Assembly: GCA_024695145.1 (NCBI GenBank)
Contig: JAILIS010000010.1
Span: 18,384-82,383, forward strand
DNA length: 64,000 bases
Direction of reading: 5' to 3'
Source: Lachnospiraceae bacterium
Lineage (GTDB): Bacteria > Bacillota > Clostridia > Lachnospirales > Lachnospiraceae
Shown: piece after piece, positions 33,496 through 42,457 of the stretch
Numbering within the stretch: the first letter of the stretch is position 1
How the letters are laid out: each line of letters begins with the position of its first letter
Notes under the pieces: model-generated
Seen by the model: only the letters and a program-made list of their open reading frames with translations
Databases searched by the model: none
What the model was told of the DNA's origin: nothing
Translations under genes and position numbers: made by a program

Positions 33496-34191
33496 ATGCT
33501 GAATATCATTGGGCTGCAAAAAACAACACTGCTTGATTATCCCGGCCATGTTGCTGCAACGGTATTTCTGGCCGGATGCAACATGCGCTGTCCTTTCTGT
33601 CACAACATGAACATTGTCACATCACAGGAGAGGGGCTCATATACCGATGAGGATATACTGAAATTTCTCAGTAAAAGATCAGGTGTCCTTGACGGTGTCT
33701 GCATAACGGGAGGCGAACCTACACTGTATGACGAACTTCCTGCCTTTCTGCGCCTTATCAAAGGGATGGGACTTCTGACAAAACTTGACACAAACGGGAC
33801 CAATCCGAAGATGTTAAAGTTCCTTATCGATGAATGTCTGGTGGATTATATAGCAATGGATATCAAGTCATCGCTTTCAGAATACGGAAAGGCATGCGGA
33901 GTGGAGGATATCAAGCTTGCACCGATAAAGGAAAGCATAGATATCCTGATCGGCGGAAACTGTGAATATGAGTTTCGGACAACTGCCGTAAAAGAATTCC
34001 TGGATCCCGGGACGGTAAAAGATATTTCAGTTCTCCTTAAAGGAGCGAAGCGCTACTATCTTCAGGGATTTGTGATGAGTGAATTTGTCCCGGACAAAAC
34101 CCTTAATGCCATAGACCGGGAAGAACTCCTTATGTACCGGCAGGAACTTTCATCTTCCATAGAGTGTGTGGAGCTTCGCGGTATTCAGTGA
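33496..34191 (+). CDS. nrdG: Anaerobic ribonucleotide reductase activating protein (NrdG2-type radical SAM)
   Basis: A 231-residue radical-SAM enzyme. The iron-sulfur motif CNMRCPFCHN (CxxxCxxC) lies at residues 29-36, and CITGGEPTLY is the GGE-type SAM site. It would generate the glycyl radical on the oxygen-sensitive ribonucleotide reductase NrdD. The opening IGLQKTTLLDYPGHVAATVF is typical of the NrdG2/TIGR02495 group, which also includes activases of other substrates. nrdD itself is not in the window. The stop overlaps the convergent CdaR gene by 7 bases (34185-34191). Confidence 0.9.
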   Translation: MLNIIGLQKTTLLDYPGHVAATVFLAGCNMRCPFCHNMNIVTSQERGSYTDEDILKFLSKRSGVLDGVCITGGEPTLYDELPAFLRLIKGMGLLTKLDTNGTNPKMLKFLIDECLVDYIAMDIKSSLSEYGKACGVEDIKLAPIKESIDILIGGNCEYEFRTTAVKEFLDPGTVKDISVLLKGAKRYYLQGFVMSEFVPDKTLNAIDREELLMYRQELSSSIECVELRGIQ

Positions 34192-35267
34192 CGGTCTTCG
34201 ACATATTTCATATAATTAACTACCATCAGCGCTATCTTGAGTGTAAGAGCATCATCAAATACCCTTACATCAAGCCCTGTCGCTTTTTGAAGCTTTTCGA
34301 TACGGTATATCAGCGTATTGCGATGTATGAACAGCTGCCTGGATGTTTCGGACACATTAAGGCTGTTGTCAAAAAACCTGTTCACGGTAGTCAGTATCTC
34401 TTCATCGATCTCATCGGGTATTTCATCTCCGAATATTTCTTTGACAAACAACCTGCACAGATCTGTCGGAAGCTGATATATCAGTCTTCCCACACCCAGG
34501 TTCGCATATTCGATCGTTCTTTTGAAAGGATAGAATATCCCGGCTACCTCAAGTGCCATACGGGCCTCACGAAATGATGCCGGTACATCTTTTATATCAT
34601 CTGCCACCGTCCCATATGCAACCCTGACATCATCACCTGCCTCCGAACCTGCCATATCAACAAGCATTTGGGCAGTTTCCTGAAGTTCATCAGCACCCTC
34701 ATCTTCAGATAATGCTTTTATAACAACAACCCGGCCCTCTTCCACTGCAATGACATGGTCTCCGGCTTCCGTGTAGAACAGTTCCCTGACCATATCCGTG
34801 AGATCATTGTCTTTACGGATGACCGGCTCGATTATGAACACACATCTCTTCTGAATTGCTTCCACATGCAGTTTACGGGCCCTGTTATATATCTCAACAC
34901 CCGGAAGGCTGTCAAGCAGCAGGCTCCGGAAAAATGAATTCCGATCCGGTTTGTCCCTGTCGGCTTCTATCAGATTGCGAAGCTGTGCCGCAACGAGACG
35001 TGCGCTCACATAACCTTCGGGACCGCCTGAATACACAAGGATACATGCCGTCTCATCTCCCTCGCATATCCTGTAGATCCCGTATCCGTCAGCGGTGCGC
35101 TCATCTTCCGCGCTTTTCAGAAATTCACGGAACACCTGTTGATCCGGGATTTTTTTCGACCTGTTTCCGGCGATGATCCGTCCCTGACTGTCTGTAACCG
35201 TCAGATCGATACCGGCAATATCGCCTGCCTCTTCTATGCAGTGTAAGATCATCCGATCAGATATCAT
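34185..35267 (-). CDS. CdaR/PucR-family transcriptional regulator
   Basis: A 360-residue regulator. The N-terminal sugar-diacid-recognition domain begins MISDRMILHCIEEAGDIAGI, a middle GGDEF-like fold region follows (about 150-270), and the PucR-type HTH is at the C-terminus (NVSETSRQLFIHRNTLIYRI). CdaR proteins respond to glycerate or sugar acids. I chose ATG 35267: GGGAGAG lies about 9 bases before it and it falls just after the kinase stop. The frame stays open for 36 codons upstream into the kinase gene without support. It follows the histidine-less kinase by 4 bases and may be its partner, although CdaR has no receiver domain. Confidence 0.88.
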   Translation of the reverse strand: MISDRMILHCIEEAGDIAGIDLTVTDSQGRIIAGNRSKKIPDQQVFREFLKSAEDERTADGYGIYRICEGDETACILVYSGGPEGYVSARLVAAQLRNLIEADRDKPDRNSFFRSLLLDSLPGVEIYNRARKLHVEAIQKRCVFIIEPVIRKDNDLTDMVRELFYTEAGDHVIAVEEGRVVVIKALSEDEGADELQETAQMLVDMAGSEAGDDVRVAYGTVADDIKDVPASFREARMALEVAGIFYPFKRTIEYANLGVGRLIYQLPTDLCRLFVKEIFGDEIPDEIDEEILTTVNRFFDNSLNVSETSRQLFIHRNTLIYRIEKLQKATGLDVRVFDDALTLKIALMVVNYMKYVEDRH

Positions 35268-35271
35268 TGTT

Positions 35272-36738
35272 TCAGCTCTCTCCCACAGTTGTTTTATTAA
35301 GGACATCCTGAGGAACCGTAAAACAGAATACCGATCCTTTTCCGATCTCACTGTCCACGGATATCCTTCCGTCAAGCGCGCTCACAAGCCGTTTGCATAT
35401 CAACAGACCAAGGCCCGTCCCTTTTATACTCACATTCTTGTCCTTGCTCACCTTACCGATATAACTGAACAGTTTCTGGGCATCCTCTTTACGTATCCCT
35501 ACACCGGTGTCCGTCACCGTAAATGTAACGTCTATCTTGTCAGCTCTTATCATCCTGTATCCGATATCCAGTCTGATACTGCCGTCGTATGTGTATTTCA
35601 CGGCATTCTCAAGCAGATTTACCAGAACCTGTCTTATCTTATCATGATCACCTTTGAGACAGTTCGGCATGTTGTCATCGTACCGGACCGAAAAATCAAG
35701 ACCTTTTCGTTCCTTTCCCGGGCTGACTTTATTGCAGCATTCGTCAACTAATTCAGTCAGTTCATATTCTTCCTCTTCGATCTGTGTCTGTCCTGATTCC
35801 AGCTGCGAATAATCCCTTATCGAATTAAATGAGATGATCATGGAATTGCATGCTTCTTTGATCCCGAGTACTTCCTCTCTGATCTCGGGAGAAGACTCCT
35901 CATCAAGGATCCTGTCAGACAGAACGGTGATCGCATCTATCGGATCACGAACTTCACGTGTTACCAGAGTCATAAACTCCAGCTGATTTTGGGCCGCATT
36001 CCTTTGTACGTTCAGATCCTCTTCGTGTCTGAAATGCCTGAACAAAAATCCCACAAGGTATATGGAACACAACAAAGAGATTATAATGGCGATAAAAAGT
36101 GTTACAAGCCCCACCAGGAGGATCATTACCGTAACACTCCACACTCTCTGCATGATCTCGCTCCTTTCTTTTCCGGAAAAAAAGATTGCTTTGATCTCGC
36201 CGTTACTGTTCCTGTAAGGAATATAATACCCGTAATACGTCCTGCCTCCCAGATCCACGGCTTCACAGAACAGTTCGTTCCCGGTATTGGTCAGTTCAAG
36301 GTATATTGACGGATCAAGTTTTGTTCCGGCCATGTTGACTCCCGAAATATCGGCAACAGTAGTATCTATTCTGGTATCTTCATAGAAAAATGTACATACA
36401 AGTCCTATCTTTAACAGATCCTTACCTATTGACGAAAGACGTCCCGAAACCTCTTTATCTCCTTTATAGATCCTGCCGTCCTTTTCACTGTAATCGCCGT
36501 CTCCTATATTGGAATAATTGTTCTCCAGACCGTATGCGCCCATACGAAGCTCGGTTTTTATCTCATCTTCAATTATCTTCCTTACATTGATGTTGGTGAT
36601 TATACTGATCGCTATCCCCATTACCAGAAGGGGGATGAGTGAGAAAATAATCACTTTTATGAGAACGCTTCTCATTCCGCGGGCTTCTTTTCCCACTTCT
36701 ATTACCTTATCCGCAGTCATCTTTGATCTTTCATCCAT
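35272..36738 (-). CDS. Sensor histidine kinase-like protein with H-box His replaced by Arg
   Basis: A 488-residue membrane sensor. A helix at about 25-47, an extracytoplasmic Cache-like domain (about 48-190; SGVNMAGTKLDPSIYLELTN) and a second helix at about 195-225 lead to a dimerisation helix and an HATPase domain. The H box reads VTREVRDPIDAI: the usual SHELRTP has Arg261 (codon CGT) in place of His. The N box (HDKIRQVLVNLLENAVKY), G1 (DTGVGI) and G2 (GTGLGL) are intact. It can presumably bind ATP but cannot autophosphorylate at the normal site. No response regulator is adjacent; the CdaR regulator follows by 4 bases. Confidence 0.9.
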   Translation of the reverse strand: MDERSKMTADKVIEVGKEARGMRSVLIKVIIFSLIPLLVMGIAISIITNINVRKIIEDEIKTELRMGAYGLENNYSNIGDGDYSEKDGRIYKGDKEVSGRLSSIGKDLLKIGLVCTFFYEDTRIDTTVADISGVNMAGTKLDPSIYLELTNTGNELFCEAVDLGGRTYYGYYIPYRNSNGEIKAIFFSGKERSEIMQRVWSVTVMILLVGLVTLFIAIIISLLCSIYLVGFLFRHFRHEEDLNVQRNAAQNQLEFMTLVTREVRDPIDAITVLSDRILDEESSPEIREEVLGIKEACNSMIISFNSIRDYSQLESGQTQIEEEEYELTELVDECCNKVSPGKERKGLDFSVRYDDNMPNCLKGDHDKIRQVLVNLLENAVKYTYDGSIRLDIGYRMIRADKIDVTFTVTDTGVGIRKEDAQKLFSYIGKVSKDKNVSIKGTGLGLLICKRLVSALDGRISVDSEIGKGSVFCFTVPQDVLNKTTVGES

Positions 36739-36752
36739 TTACTTGTACCCTT

Positions 36753-37250
36753 TCATACGGAACTGTCATCTTTATTTTTTTCCGCCCTGTTCCGTTCTCT
36801 GAGTTCTTCAAAAAACCGTGTCAGCAGACTGCTGCATTCATCGGACAGTATATCCTTTGTTATCTCCACGCGATGATTAAAATCATCCATCTGCAAAAGA
36901 TTGATCACCGATCCGGCGCATCCGCTCTTGGGACTCATGCAGCCTATAACCACCCTGTCAAGCCTTGCCTGCACACAGGCCCCTGCACACATCTGACAGG
37001 GCTCAAGCGTCACATACATCGTACAGCCCTCAAGCCTCCAGTCTCCCATCACGCGGCTGGCCTTTCTTATGGCTGTTATCTCCGCGTGACTTAAAGTATT
37101 GCCGTCTGTATTTCTGCGGTTATAACCGCGCCCTATGATCTTATTGTCATATACGATCACACACCCGATAGGGACTTCACCGAGCGCGTATGCTTTCTTT
37201 GCCTGAGCAAGAGCATGTCTCATATATTTCTCATCTTCTGTCGGTTTCAT
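36753..37250 (-). CDS. tadA: tRNA-specific adenosine deaminase TadA
   Basis: A 165-residue zinc deaminase that converts A34 to inosine in tRNA-Arg(ACG). Zinc and catalytic residues are SHAEITAI (HAE) and EPCQMCAGA (PCxxC), and the opening KYMRHALAQAKKAYALGEVP is typical of TadA. Normal length. It lies 14 bases upstream of the sensor kinase on the same strand, a position with no functional meaning I can see. Confidence 0.96.
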   Translation of the reverse strand: MKPTEDEKYMRHALAQAKKAYALGEVPIGCVIVYDNKIIGRGYNRRNTDGNTLSHAEITAIRKASRVMGDWRLEGCTMYVTLEPCQMCAGACVQARLDRVVIGCMSPKSGCAGSVINLLQMDDFNHRVEITKDILSDECSSLLTRFFEELRERNRAEKNKDDSSV

Positions 37251-37288
37251 GAGTATAATCTATCATCATTCCGCCTAAATAACAAGAC

Positions 37289-37310
37289 AGCGGGTCCTTC
37301 AGGACCCGCT
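37289..37310 (-). terminator. Terminator after the sugar-ABC ATPase
   Basis: Perfect 9-bp stem AGCGGGTCC/GGACCCGCT with loop TTCA, followed on the minus strand by GTCTTGTTATTT. It lies 27 bases beyond the ugpC stop and before tadA. Confidence 0.9.
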
Positions 37311-37336
37311 GAACCATTCATATGATCTGATATTTA

Positions 37337-38449
37337 TCAGTTGGTGATGATCATCTCCGTATCCTTATCGAAAACATGGATCTTTTCGACATCAAATGCA
37401 AACTTAACGGTATCACCCGGTCTTGCGGTAGTTCTGGGATCTACTCTTGCGGTGATCGGGAACTCTTCAAGATCAAAGTACAGATAAACTTCAGCGCCGA
37501 GAAGCTCGTATACCTTTACGGTTGATTCAAATACACTCTGAGGAGATGTTTCAATATACATTTCGGAATCATATACATCCTCGGGACGAATACCGAATGT
37601 AACAACCTTTCCCGCATATCCGCCATCGATAAGCTTCTTGGACTTGGCGGGAGGAAGGGGAACACTCTTGCCTGCAAATTTGAGGCTGGCAACATCTCCC
37701 TCAACATCAACAGTTGCATTGATGAAATTCATCTGAGGGCTTCCCATGAAACCGGCAACGAAAAGGTTGCAGGGCTTGTCATAAAGATTCTGAGGTGTAT
37801 CAACCTGCTGAATGACACCGTCTTTCATAACAACGATCCTGGTTCCGAGTGTCATGGCCTCAGTCTGGTCATGTGTTACATAGATGATGGTGGTTCCAAG
37901 TCTCTGATGAAGCTTGGCGATCTCTATTCTCATCTGAACACGGAGCTTTGCATCAAGGTTTGAAAGAGGCTCGTCCATAAGGAATACCTTGGGGTTACGA
38001 ACGATGGCACGACCCATGGCAACACGCTGTCTCTGTCCACCGGAAAGAGCCTTGGGCTTACGATCAAGAAGAGGAGTAAGATCAAGGATCTTGGCTGCTT
38101 CTTTAACCATCTTATCTATCTCATCCTTGGGAACCTTACGAAGCTTTAATCCGAATGCCATATTGTCATATACAGACATATGAGGATAAAGAGCATAGTT
38201 CTGGAATACCATTGCGATATCCCTGTCCTTGGGTTCAACATCGTTGACTACACGATCTCCGATCTTAAGCTCACCTGAAGATATCTCTTCAAGACCTGCT
38301 ATCATACGAAGTGTCGTTGACTTTCCGCAACCCGAAGGGCCGACGAAGATGATGAATTCCTGATCGGCGATCTCAAGATTGAAATCCTTAACCGCCTGGA
38401 ATCCGTTAGGATAAACCTTGCAAATGTTCTTAAGTGATAATCCTGCCAT
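37337..38449 (-). CDS. ugpC: Shared sugar ABC transporter ATPase (UgpC/MsmK type)
   Basis: A 370-residue ATPase of the CUT1 carbohydrate ABC family. Walker A is GPSGCGKSTTLRM, the Q-loop lies in MVFQNYALYPHMSVYDN, the signature is LSGGQRQRVAMG, Walker B is VFLMDEPLSNLD, and the switch His is in VTHDQTEAMTL. A C-terminal TOBE domain follows (about 240-370). It stands alone with its own promoter and terminator, as expected of a multi-use ATPase that energises several sugar transporters, possibly including the alpha-galactoside system at the left of the window. AGGAGG precedes the coding start. Confidence 0.97.
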   Translation of the reverse strand: MAGLSLKNICKVYPNGFQAVKDFNLEIADQEFIIFVGPSGCGKSTTLRMIAGLEEISSGELKIGDRVVNDVEPKDRDIAMVFQNYALYPHMSVYDNMAFGLKLRKVPKDEIDKMVKEAAKILDLTPLLDRKPKALSGGQRQRVAMGRAIVRNPKVFLMDEPLSNLDAKLRVQMRIEIAKLHQRLGTTIIYVTHDQTEAMTLGTRIVVMKDGVIQQVDTPQNLYDKPCNLFVAGFMGSPQMNFINATVDVEGDVASLKFAGKSVPLPPAKSKKLIDGGYAGKVVTFGIRPEDVYDSEMYIETSPQSVFESTVKVYELLGAEVYLYFDLEEFPITARVDPRTTARPGDTVKFAFDVEKIHVFDKDTEMIITN

Positions 38450-38504
38450 TTTAAGTAACCTCCGAATTTAATAATGATATGCGCCATATTGCGGCATCGG
38501 GAAA

Positions 38505-38533
38505 ATTATATCAATGCCGCGGCAAATTGTGAA
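38505..38533 (-). promoter_or_regulatory. Promoter of ugpC
   Basis: TTCACA (38528-38533), 17 bases, TATAAT (38505-38510) on the minus strand, giving a leader of about 50 bases. The -10 is perfect and the -35 5/6. Confidence 0.78.
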
Positions 38534-38562
38534 TGCCAAGGTTGCCTAAAGATTTCAGGAAT

Positions 38563-38583
38563 TTATATACAATATGTATATAA
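38563..38583. promoter_or_regulatory. AT-rich 21-bp palindrome between the GGDEF gene and ugpC
   Basis: TTATATACA-ATA-TGTATATAA, a perfect 9-bp inverted repeat. It begins 10 bases beyond the diguanylate cyclase stop and ends 30 bases upstream of the ugpC -35 box. It could be an activator/repressor site for ugpC or a weak terminator; there is no U-tract, which favours a protein-binding site. Confidence 0.4.
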
Positions 38584-38592
38584 GCTTTTGCA

Positions 38593-40137
38593 TTACATTT
38601 CGCTTTCGTTATCGGAATCTATCGGCTTGGGCTTACTGGCCTCGGCAGCAGCGATCTTATCTTCCTCGGTCGCTTCAGAATAAAATGCCAGCTGATTTTT
38701 GCCGCGCTTCTTGGCTTTATACAGTGCCGTGTCGGCAGCTTTGTACATGCTCTCATAATCACTGCCGTCACGCGGGAATATGGCAGCTCCTATACTGGCC
38801 GTGGGCGAGTATTTGGTATATGTGCCAACCGTGAAATCCTTGAAAAAGCCGGCAACTCTGTTTGCCTCACGCTCGATCACGCTGTCGTCCTTGAGGTCCT
38901 TTAAGAAGATGATGAACTCATCGCCACCGGTACGGCCTATTATATCAGTCACCCTGAACTCTGTCCGGATCCTCTTTCCGAGGGTGGCAAGCACTTCATC
39001 GCCGAATGCATGTCCCATCGTATCATTGATCTTTTTGAAGTTATCAATGTCAAGGACACACATCATGCTCGTCTTGTCACGGCCTTCTCCTTCAAGATAA
39101 TCCTTGATCTTATTCTCAGTTGATATCTTGTTCAGAAGTTCCGTAAGAAGATCCGTCTCCGCCTTGTTCTGAAGCTCAATACTCTCTTTTGTGAAGCTTA
39201 CTCTGTTGATGATGTAGATCACTATGATAAGACCTACAAATATACCGATCGAGATCAGAACCTTCATGATCATGCTGCGGGTATCCCGGTTTTCTTCGAG
39301 GATACTCCTGTTGATCTGGGTATCCCTTACCGTGACCATGATGCTCGCCCCGGTCCTGCCTATAGGCTGATGGCATATATAACAGCTGACTCCCTTGGAA
39401 TTATTAACATGAGCCGTTCCTGCCCTGCCCGAAATGAGGCTCTGCATGAATACCGATGCACTTGTATCATCAAATACAAGATCAGTGACAATATCATTAA
39501 GATTATCTCCGAGATCATACAGGCCGGAATCGGCTCCGTATACTTCACCGATCAGGCCGTTGGAATATACAAGGGAGTAACTGTACGCTGTCGAATCCAT
39601 CTGCTTGGATATCTTATCCGCCTTGAATACAAGGATCACATTACCTCTCCACTCACTCTCTGTTCTGATGGGGGAGGAAATAAGAAGGACCGGTCTGTTG
39701 TTGGAATCTATAATCGCAAGAGAACTGTCTTTTGTTCCGAGAAGTGTGGCAAACTCGTCTATCGAGTCAACAGAATTGCCGTATGAATCCATTGCTTTGC
39801 CGTCACTGCTGACAATATATACATCAAGGAGACCTTCGTGATGATCCAGCTGATTGATCAGCTCTATGGAACGGTCCCCGAATATGTCATCTTCCGTCAT
39901 AAGATAATCAGCCACGGCATCTGCGGAAGCAACTATAGCCTCATAGTTACCTTTATAAAATCCGGCAACGGATACCGCCTGTCTGCTGACCCGCTCAAGT
40001 GCTTTATCCTTGGCATTTTCCTGCATCGTACGGTTGTAGTTGATAAGGGTAAAAACAAGAAAGATCATCAAAAGCACAGTGGGTATCGCCCACTGTGCCG
40101 TGATATTATTATTCTTGATCTTATCAGCCTTCCCCAT
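38593..40137 (-). CDS. Membrane-bound diguanylate cyclase (GGDEF)
   Basis: A 514-residue protein making c-di-GMP. A membrane helix near 12-32, an extracytoplasmic double-Cache-like sensor (about 35-280), a second helix (about 283-305) and a C-terminal GGDEF domain are visible. The active site reads RTGGDEFIIF and is intact. An inhibitory RxxD site (RVTD) lies 5 residues before it, so product feedback is likely. GGAGG 6 bases before ATG 40137 decides this start over an upstream ATG at 40161. It overlaps the YesL-like gene by 14 bases. Confidence 0.95.
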   Translation of the reverse strand: MGKADKIKNNNITAQWAIPTVLLMIFLVFTLINYNRTMQENAKDKALERVSRQAVSVAGFYKGNYEAIVASADAVADYLMTEDDIFGDRSIELINQLDHHEGLLDVYIVSSDGKAMDSYGNSVDSIDEFATLLGTKDSSLAIIDSNNRPVLLISSPIRTESEWRGNVILVFKADKISKQMDSTAYSYSLVYSNGLIGEVYGADSGLYDLGDNLNDIVTDLVFDDTSASVFMQSLISGRAGTAHVNNSKGVSCYICHQPIGRTGASIMVTVRDTQINRSILEENRDTRSMIMKVLISIGIFVGLIIVIYIINRVSFTKESIELQNKAETDLLTELLNKISTENKIKDYLEGEGRDKTSMMCVLDIDNFKKINDTMGHAFGDEVLATLGKRIRTEFRVTDIIGRTGGDEFIIFLKDLKDDSVIEREANRVAGFFKDFTVGTYTKYSPTASIGAAIFPRDGSDYESMYKAADTALYKAKKRGKNQLAFYSEATEEDKIAAAEASKPKPIDSDNESEM

Positions 40138-40807
40138 TGATATCCTCCGCCGGATCCGCACTTATTTCATCATCTGTACTGTCCGGCATGTATAACGAAA
40201 ATATCTTATTATAATACTTCGAATTGATATAAGCTACTGCAGAAAACATTATCAGCACCAGGATCAGAAACGCCGGAAAAAACCATATCAGAGCAGTCGG
40301 AATCAGAGCGATAAAAATCATCAGAAAAGTGTACGGCAGATGTCTGATACTGATAAGAAAAGCATTTTTGACTGTATTTCTTACCGTATTTTCAAACTGT
40401 GCCAATAACGGAAAGACATAGGTCATGGTCATCACAACGACTATCAACATGACGCCGACCGACACAACAATCACGTTACTGACAGCGGCACTGTTGAAAA
40501 TATCCGTCGTGCTGCCGCCCGCAATTCGAAAATCCAGCAGCATTATCAAAGAAACAACAACAAACAGAACCCATATGACTGTGGCCTGTACAAAATTATC
40601 TTTAAAAGCCTTAAAATATGACCTTGTAATGTATCCTTCCTCATTCTTCGCCATCTTGAGAGTGACGTAATACATTGCGGTAGAAGCCGCACCGACCGTG
40701 ATGACGGGGATACAACACAGAATGAACAGCAGATTAAGCCAGAAAAGATCTGCTAACCGGGATAAAAAGGAAAAAACAGGTCCTTCAAAATTAAATGCTT
40801 TACCCAA
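40124..40807 (-). CDS. YesL-family (DUF624) membrane protein
   Basis: A 227-residue membrane protein with about five helices. The opening FEGPVFSFLSRLADLFWLNL, then IPVITVGAASTAMYYVTLKM is typical of the YesL/DUF624 family, often found near sugar ABC transporters and regulators in Firmicutes. The function is not established. It is translationally coupled to the diguanylate cyclase and is preceded by a TATAAT promoter. Confidence 0.85.
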   Translation of the reverse strand: MGKAFNFEGPVFSFLSRLADLFWLNLLFILCCIPVITVGAASTAMYYVTLKMAKNEEGYITRSYFKAFKDNFVQATVIWVLFVVVSLIMLLDFRIAGGSTTDIFNSAAVSNVIVVSVGVMLIVVVMTMTYVFPLLAQFENTVRNTVKNAFLISIRHLPYTFLMIFIALIPTALIWFFPAFLILVLIMFSAVAYINSKYYNKIFSLYMPDSTDDEISADPAEDINGEG

Positions 40808-40843
40808 AACAACACTATCCTTTGGTTTTTATACGCTATTTTG

Positions 40844-40872
40844 ATTATAGTTTAGCCCTGAGAAAAAAGCAA
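40844..40872 (-). promoter_or_regulatory. Promoter of the YesL-like/diguanylate cyclase operon
   Basis: TTGCTT (40867-40872), 17 bases, TATAAT (40844-40849) on the minus strand, about 35 bases before the start codon. Confidence 0.6.
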
Positions 40873-41340
40873 TCAAAACAGTTCTATGCTCATGGGTGTA
40901 TATCTGATGCCGTCGGTTGTTTTTTCATGATCGGTATCGTTAAACCCGATCCTGTGATAGAATTCAACAGCGTAAGGGGATGAAAACACGGTCAGTGTAT
41001 TTATTCCCTCATCGGCCGCCTCCTTAAACGCACGGTTCAGAAGACGGGTGGCTATTCCCTGATGGTGAAGTCTGCTTTCCACAAACAGAAGGGAAATATG
41101 CCAGTATTTGCGGATGCCGAGAATACCGACGATAACATCGTCGTCATCAAACGCCCCCCAGGCACGATACTCTCCAAGTGCAAACATATTCCTGAGCTCG
41201 TCTCCCTTTACGAAATTGTAAAAGTTCTGTAATCCCTCAGGTTCGTATTCGGGTGCCTCATACACCAGAAATGTATCCCATGCCAGCTGCATGGCCATAT
41301 CCCAGTCTTTTATCTTCAGATGCCGGATATTATACTGCAT
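40873..41340 (-). CDS. GNAT-family N-acetyltransferase
   Basis: A 155-residue acetyltransferase. The acetyl-CoA loop lies in FVESRLHHQGIATRLLNRAF and is followed by TLTVFSSPYAVEFYHRIGF. The acceptor is unknown. Its ATG follows the DUF1002 stop codon without a gap (TAGATG), so the two are co-translated. Confidence 0.92.
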   Translation of the reverse strand: MQYNIRHLKIKDWDMAMQLAWDTFLVYEAPEYEPEGLQNFYNFVKGDELRNMFALGEYRAWGAFDDDDVIVGILGIRKYWHISLLFVESRLHHQGIATRLLNRAFKEAADEGINTLTVFSSPYAVEFYHRIGFNDTDHEKTTDGIRYTPMSIELF

Positions 41341-42444
41341 CTATCTGAACAGTCCGGAGAAAAAGTTTGCTATACTGTTTCCTATGCTCTTTGCCGTGTT
41401 AGTGATGGCATTTCCGACTATCTTTGTCAGTCCGAGATCATTGATATCAACCTTGTTGATGTCAAATGTTCCGGCTTTGATATCATCTTTGTACTTGGCA
41501 TATATGTCGTCAGCCTGCTCGGCAAGTACTTTATAGTCTATTCCCATTGCCTTGACCTTCATCATAAGGTCGATTATCTGAGATATCTCCTCTTCGGTGA
41601 GAGTAACGTTAAGATCAACCATTCCTTTTCTTATGGCAGCCTCGATCTCTTCCCTTGTGTTAAGATCGTTTGTGGCGATAACTGTCTTGATATAGGCGAT
41701 CAGCTCTTCGGCCTTGTCGTCGCTGCCGACGGCTTCCTTGATCTGTCCCGTGGTAACAAGCTCATTGAGAGATGTATCAAGTGCCTTGCTGGAAACTTCT
41801 TTTCCGCTCATTTTCTCATATGCCTTAAGTGCTCCGATAAGTGCGGCTGTACCTGAGATCGGAGAAGGCGCGGCAACCATTATATCCGCATCCGTAACGC
41901 CTGCGGTGATCAATGCGTTTCTGTACATGTTGGTCGTACAGTAGTTGATGTTATTTGTTGTGACAACGACCCCGTGTCCCGACTCGGCAGGTTTAACAAG
42001 TACCGATGACAGTGATTTTGTCCCGATGACCGAAGGGGCGATATATTTGTCAAGAGCATTGTGCTCCTCCGCATTGGTTGTCGTGACTATATCATACTGT
42101 CCGAGATCGGCTTCGGATACACCCATCATCGACAAAACCGCCGTTCTTTGTTCCGGTGTAAGATCCGCGCCAAGTGCCAGATAACCCTTCTTTTCCGTAT
42201 TTGCGGAATCCGATCCGCCGTTATCCGATGATCCTCCGAATATGGCATCTATTATCGAGTTGACCCCGCCTTCGTTCGAAGGTGCCTGTGTAGGTGCCGG
42301 TGTTGGTGTTGGCGTGGACTCGCTCTTGTTTGTAACCGTGCCGTTTCCGGATTCATCAAAAGTTATGACCTGCGAAGCCCCTACACTCACGGTCATACCT
42401 ATTGTCAGTGCCAATACCGTAATAATGCTTATGAATTTTTTCAT
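41341..42444 (-). CDS. Secreted DUF1002 protein (YpuA-like)
   Basis: A 367-residue exported protein with a Sec signal peptide (FISIITVLALTIGMTVSVGA). A Thr/Pro linker with repeats PTPTPAPTQAP follows, then the DUF1002 domain (YLALGADLTPEQRTAVLSMM, GTKSLSSVLVKPAESGHGV). The family occurs in Firmicutes (Bacillus YpuA) and has no established function. GGGAGG lies 8 bases before the ATG. It follows metG by 13 bases. Confidence 0.88.
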   Translation of the reverse strand: MKKFISIITVLALTIGMTVSVGASQVITFDESGNGTVTNKSESTPTPTPAPTQAPSNEGGVNSIIDAIFGGSSDNGGSDSANTEKKGYLALGADLTPEQRTAVLSMMGVSEADLGQYDIVTTTNAEEHNALDKYIAPSVIGTKSLSSVLVKPAESGHGVVVTTNNINYCTTNMYRNALITAGVTDADIMVAAPSPISGTAALIGALKAYEKMSGKEVSSKALDTSLNELVTTGQIKEAVGSDDKAEELIAYIKTVIATNDLNTREEIEAAIRKGMVDLNVTLTEEEISQIIDLMMKVKAMGIDYKVLAEQADDIYAKYKDDIKAGTFDINKVDINDLGLTKIVGNAITNTAKSIGNSIANFFSGLFR

Positions 42445-42457
42445 ACCCTTGTCCTCC

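Noticed and set aside
35268..35375. Upstream start for the CdaR regulator
   Set aside because: Those 36 codons lie inside the kinase gene. The CdaR domain and a ribosome site both point to 35267.
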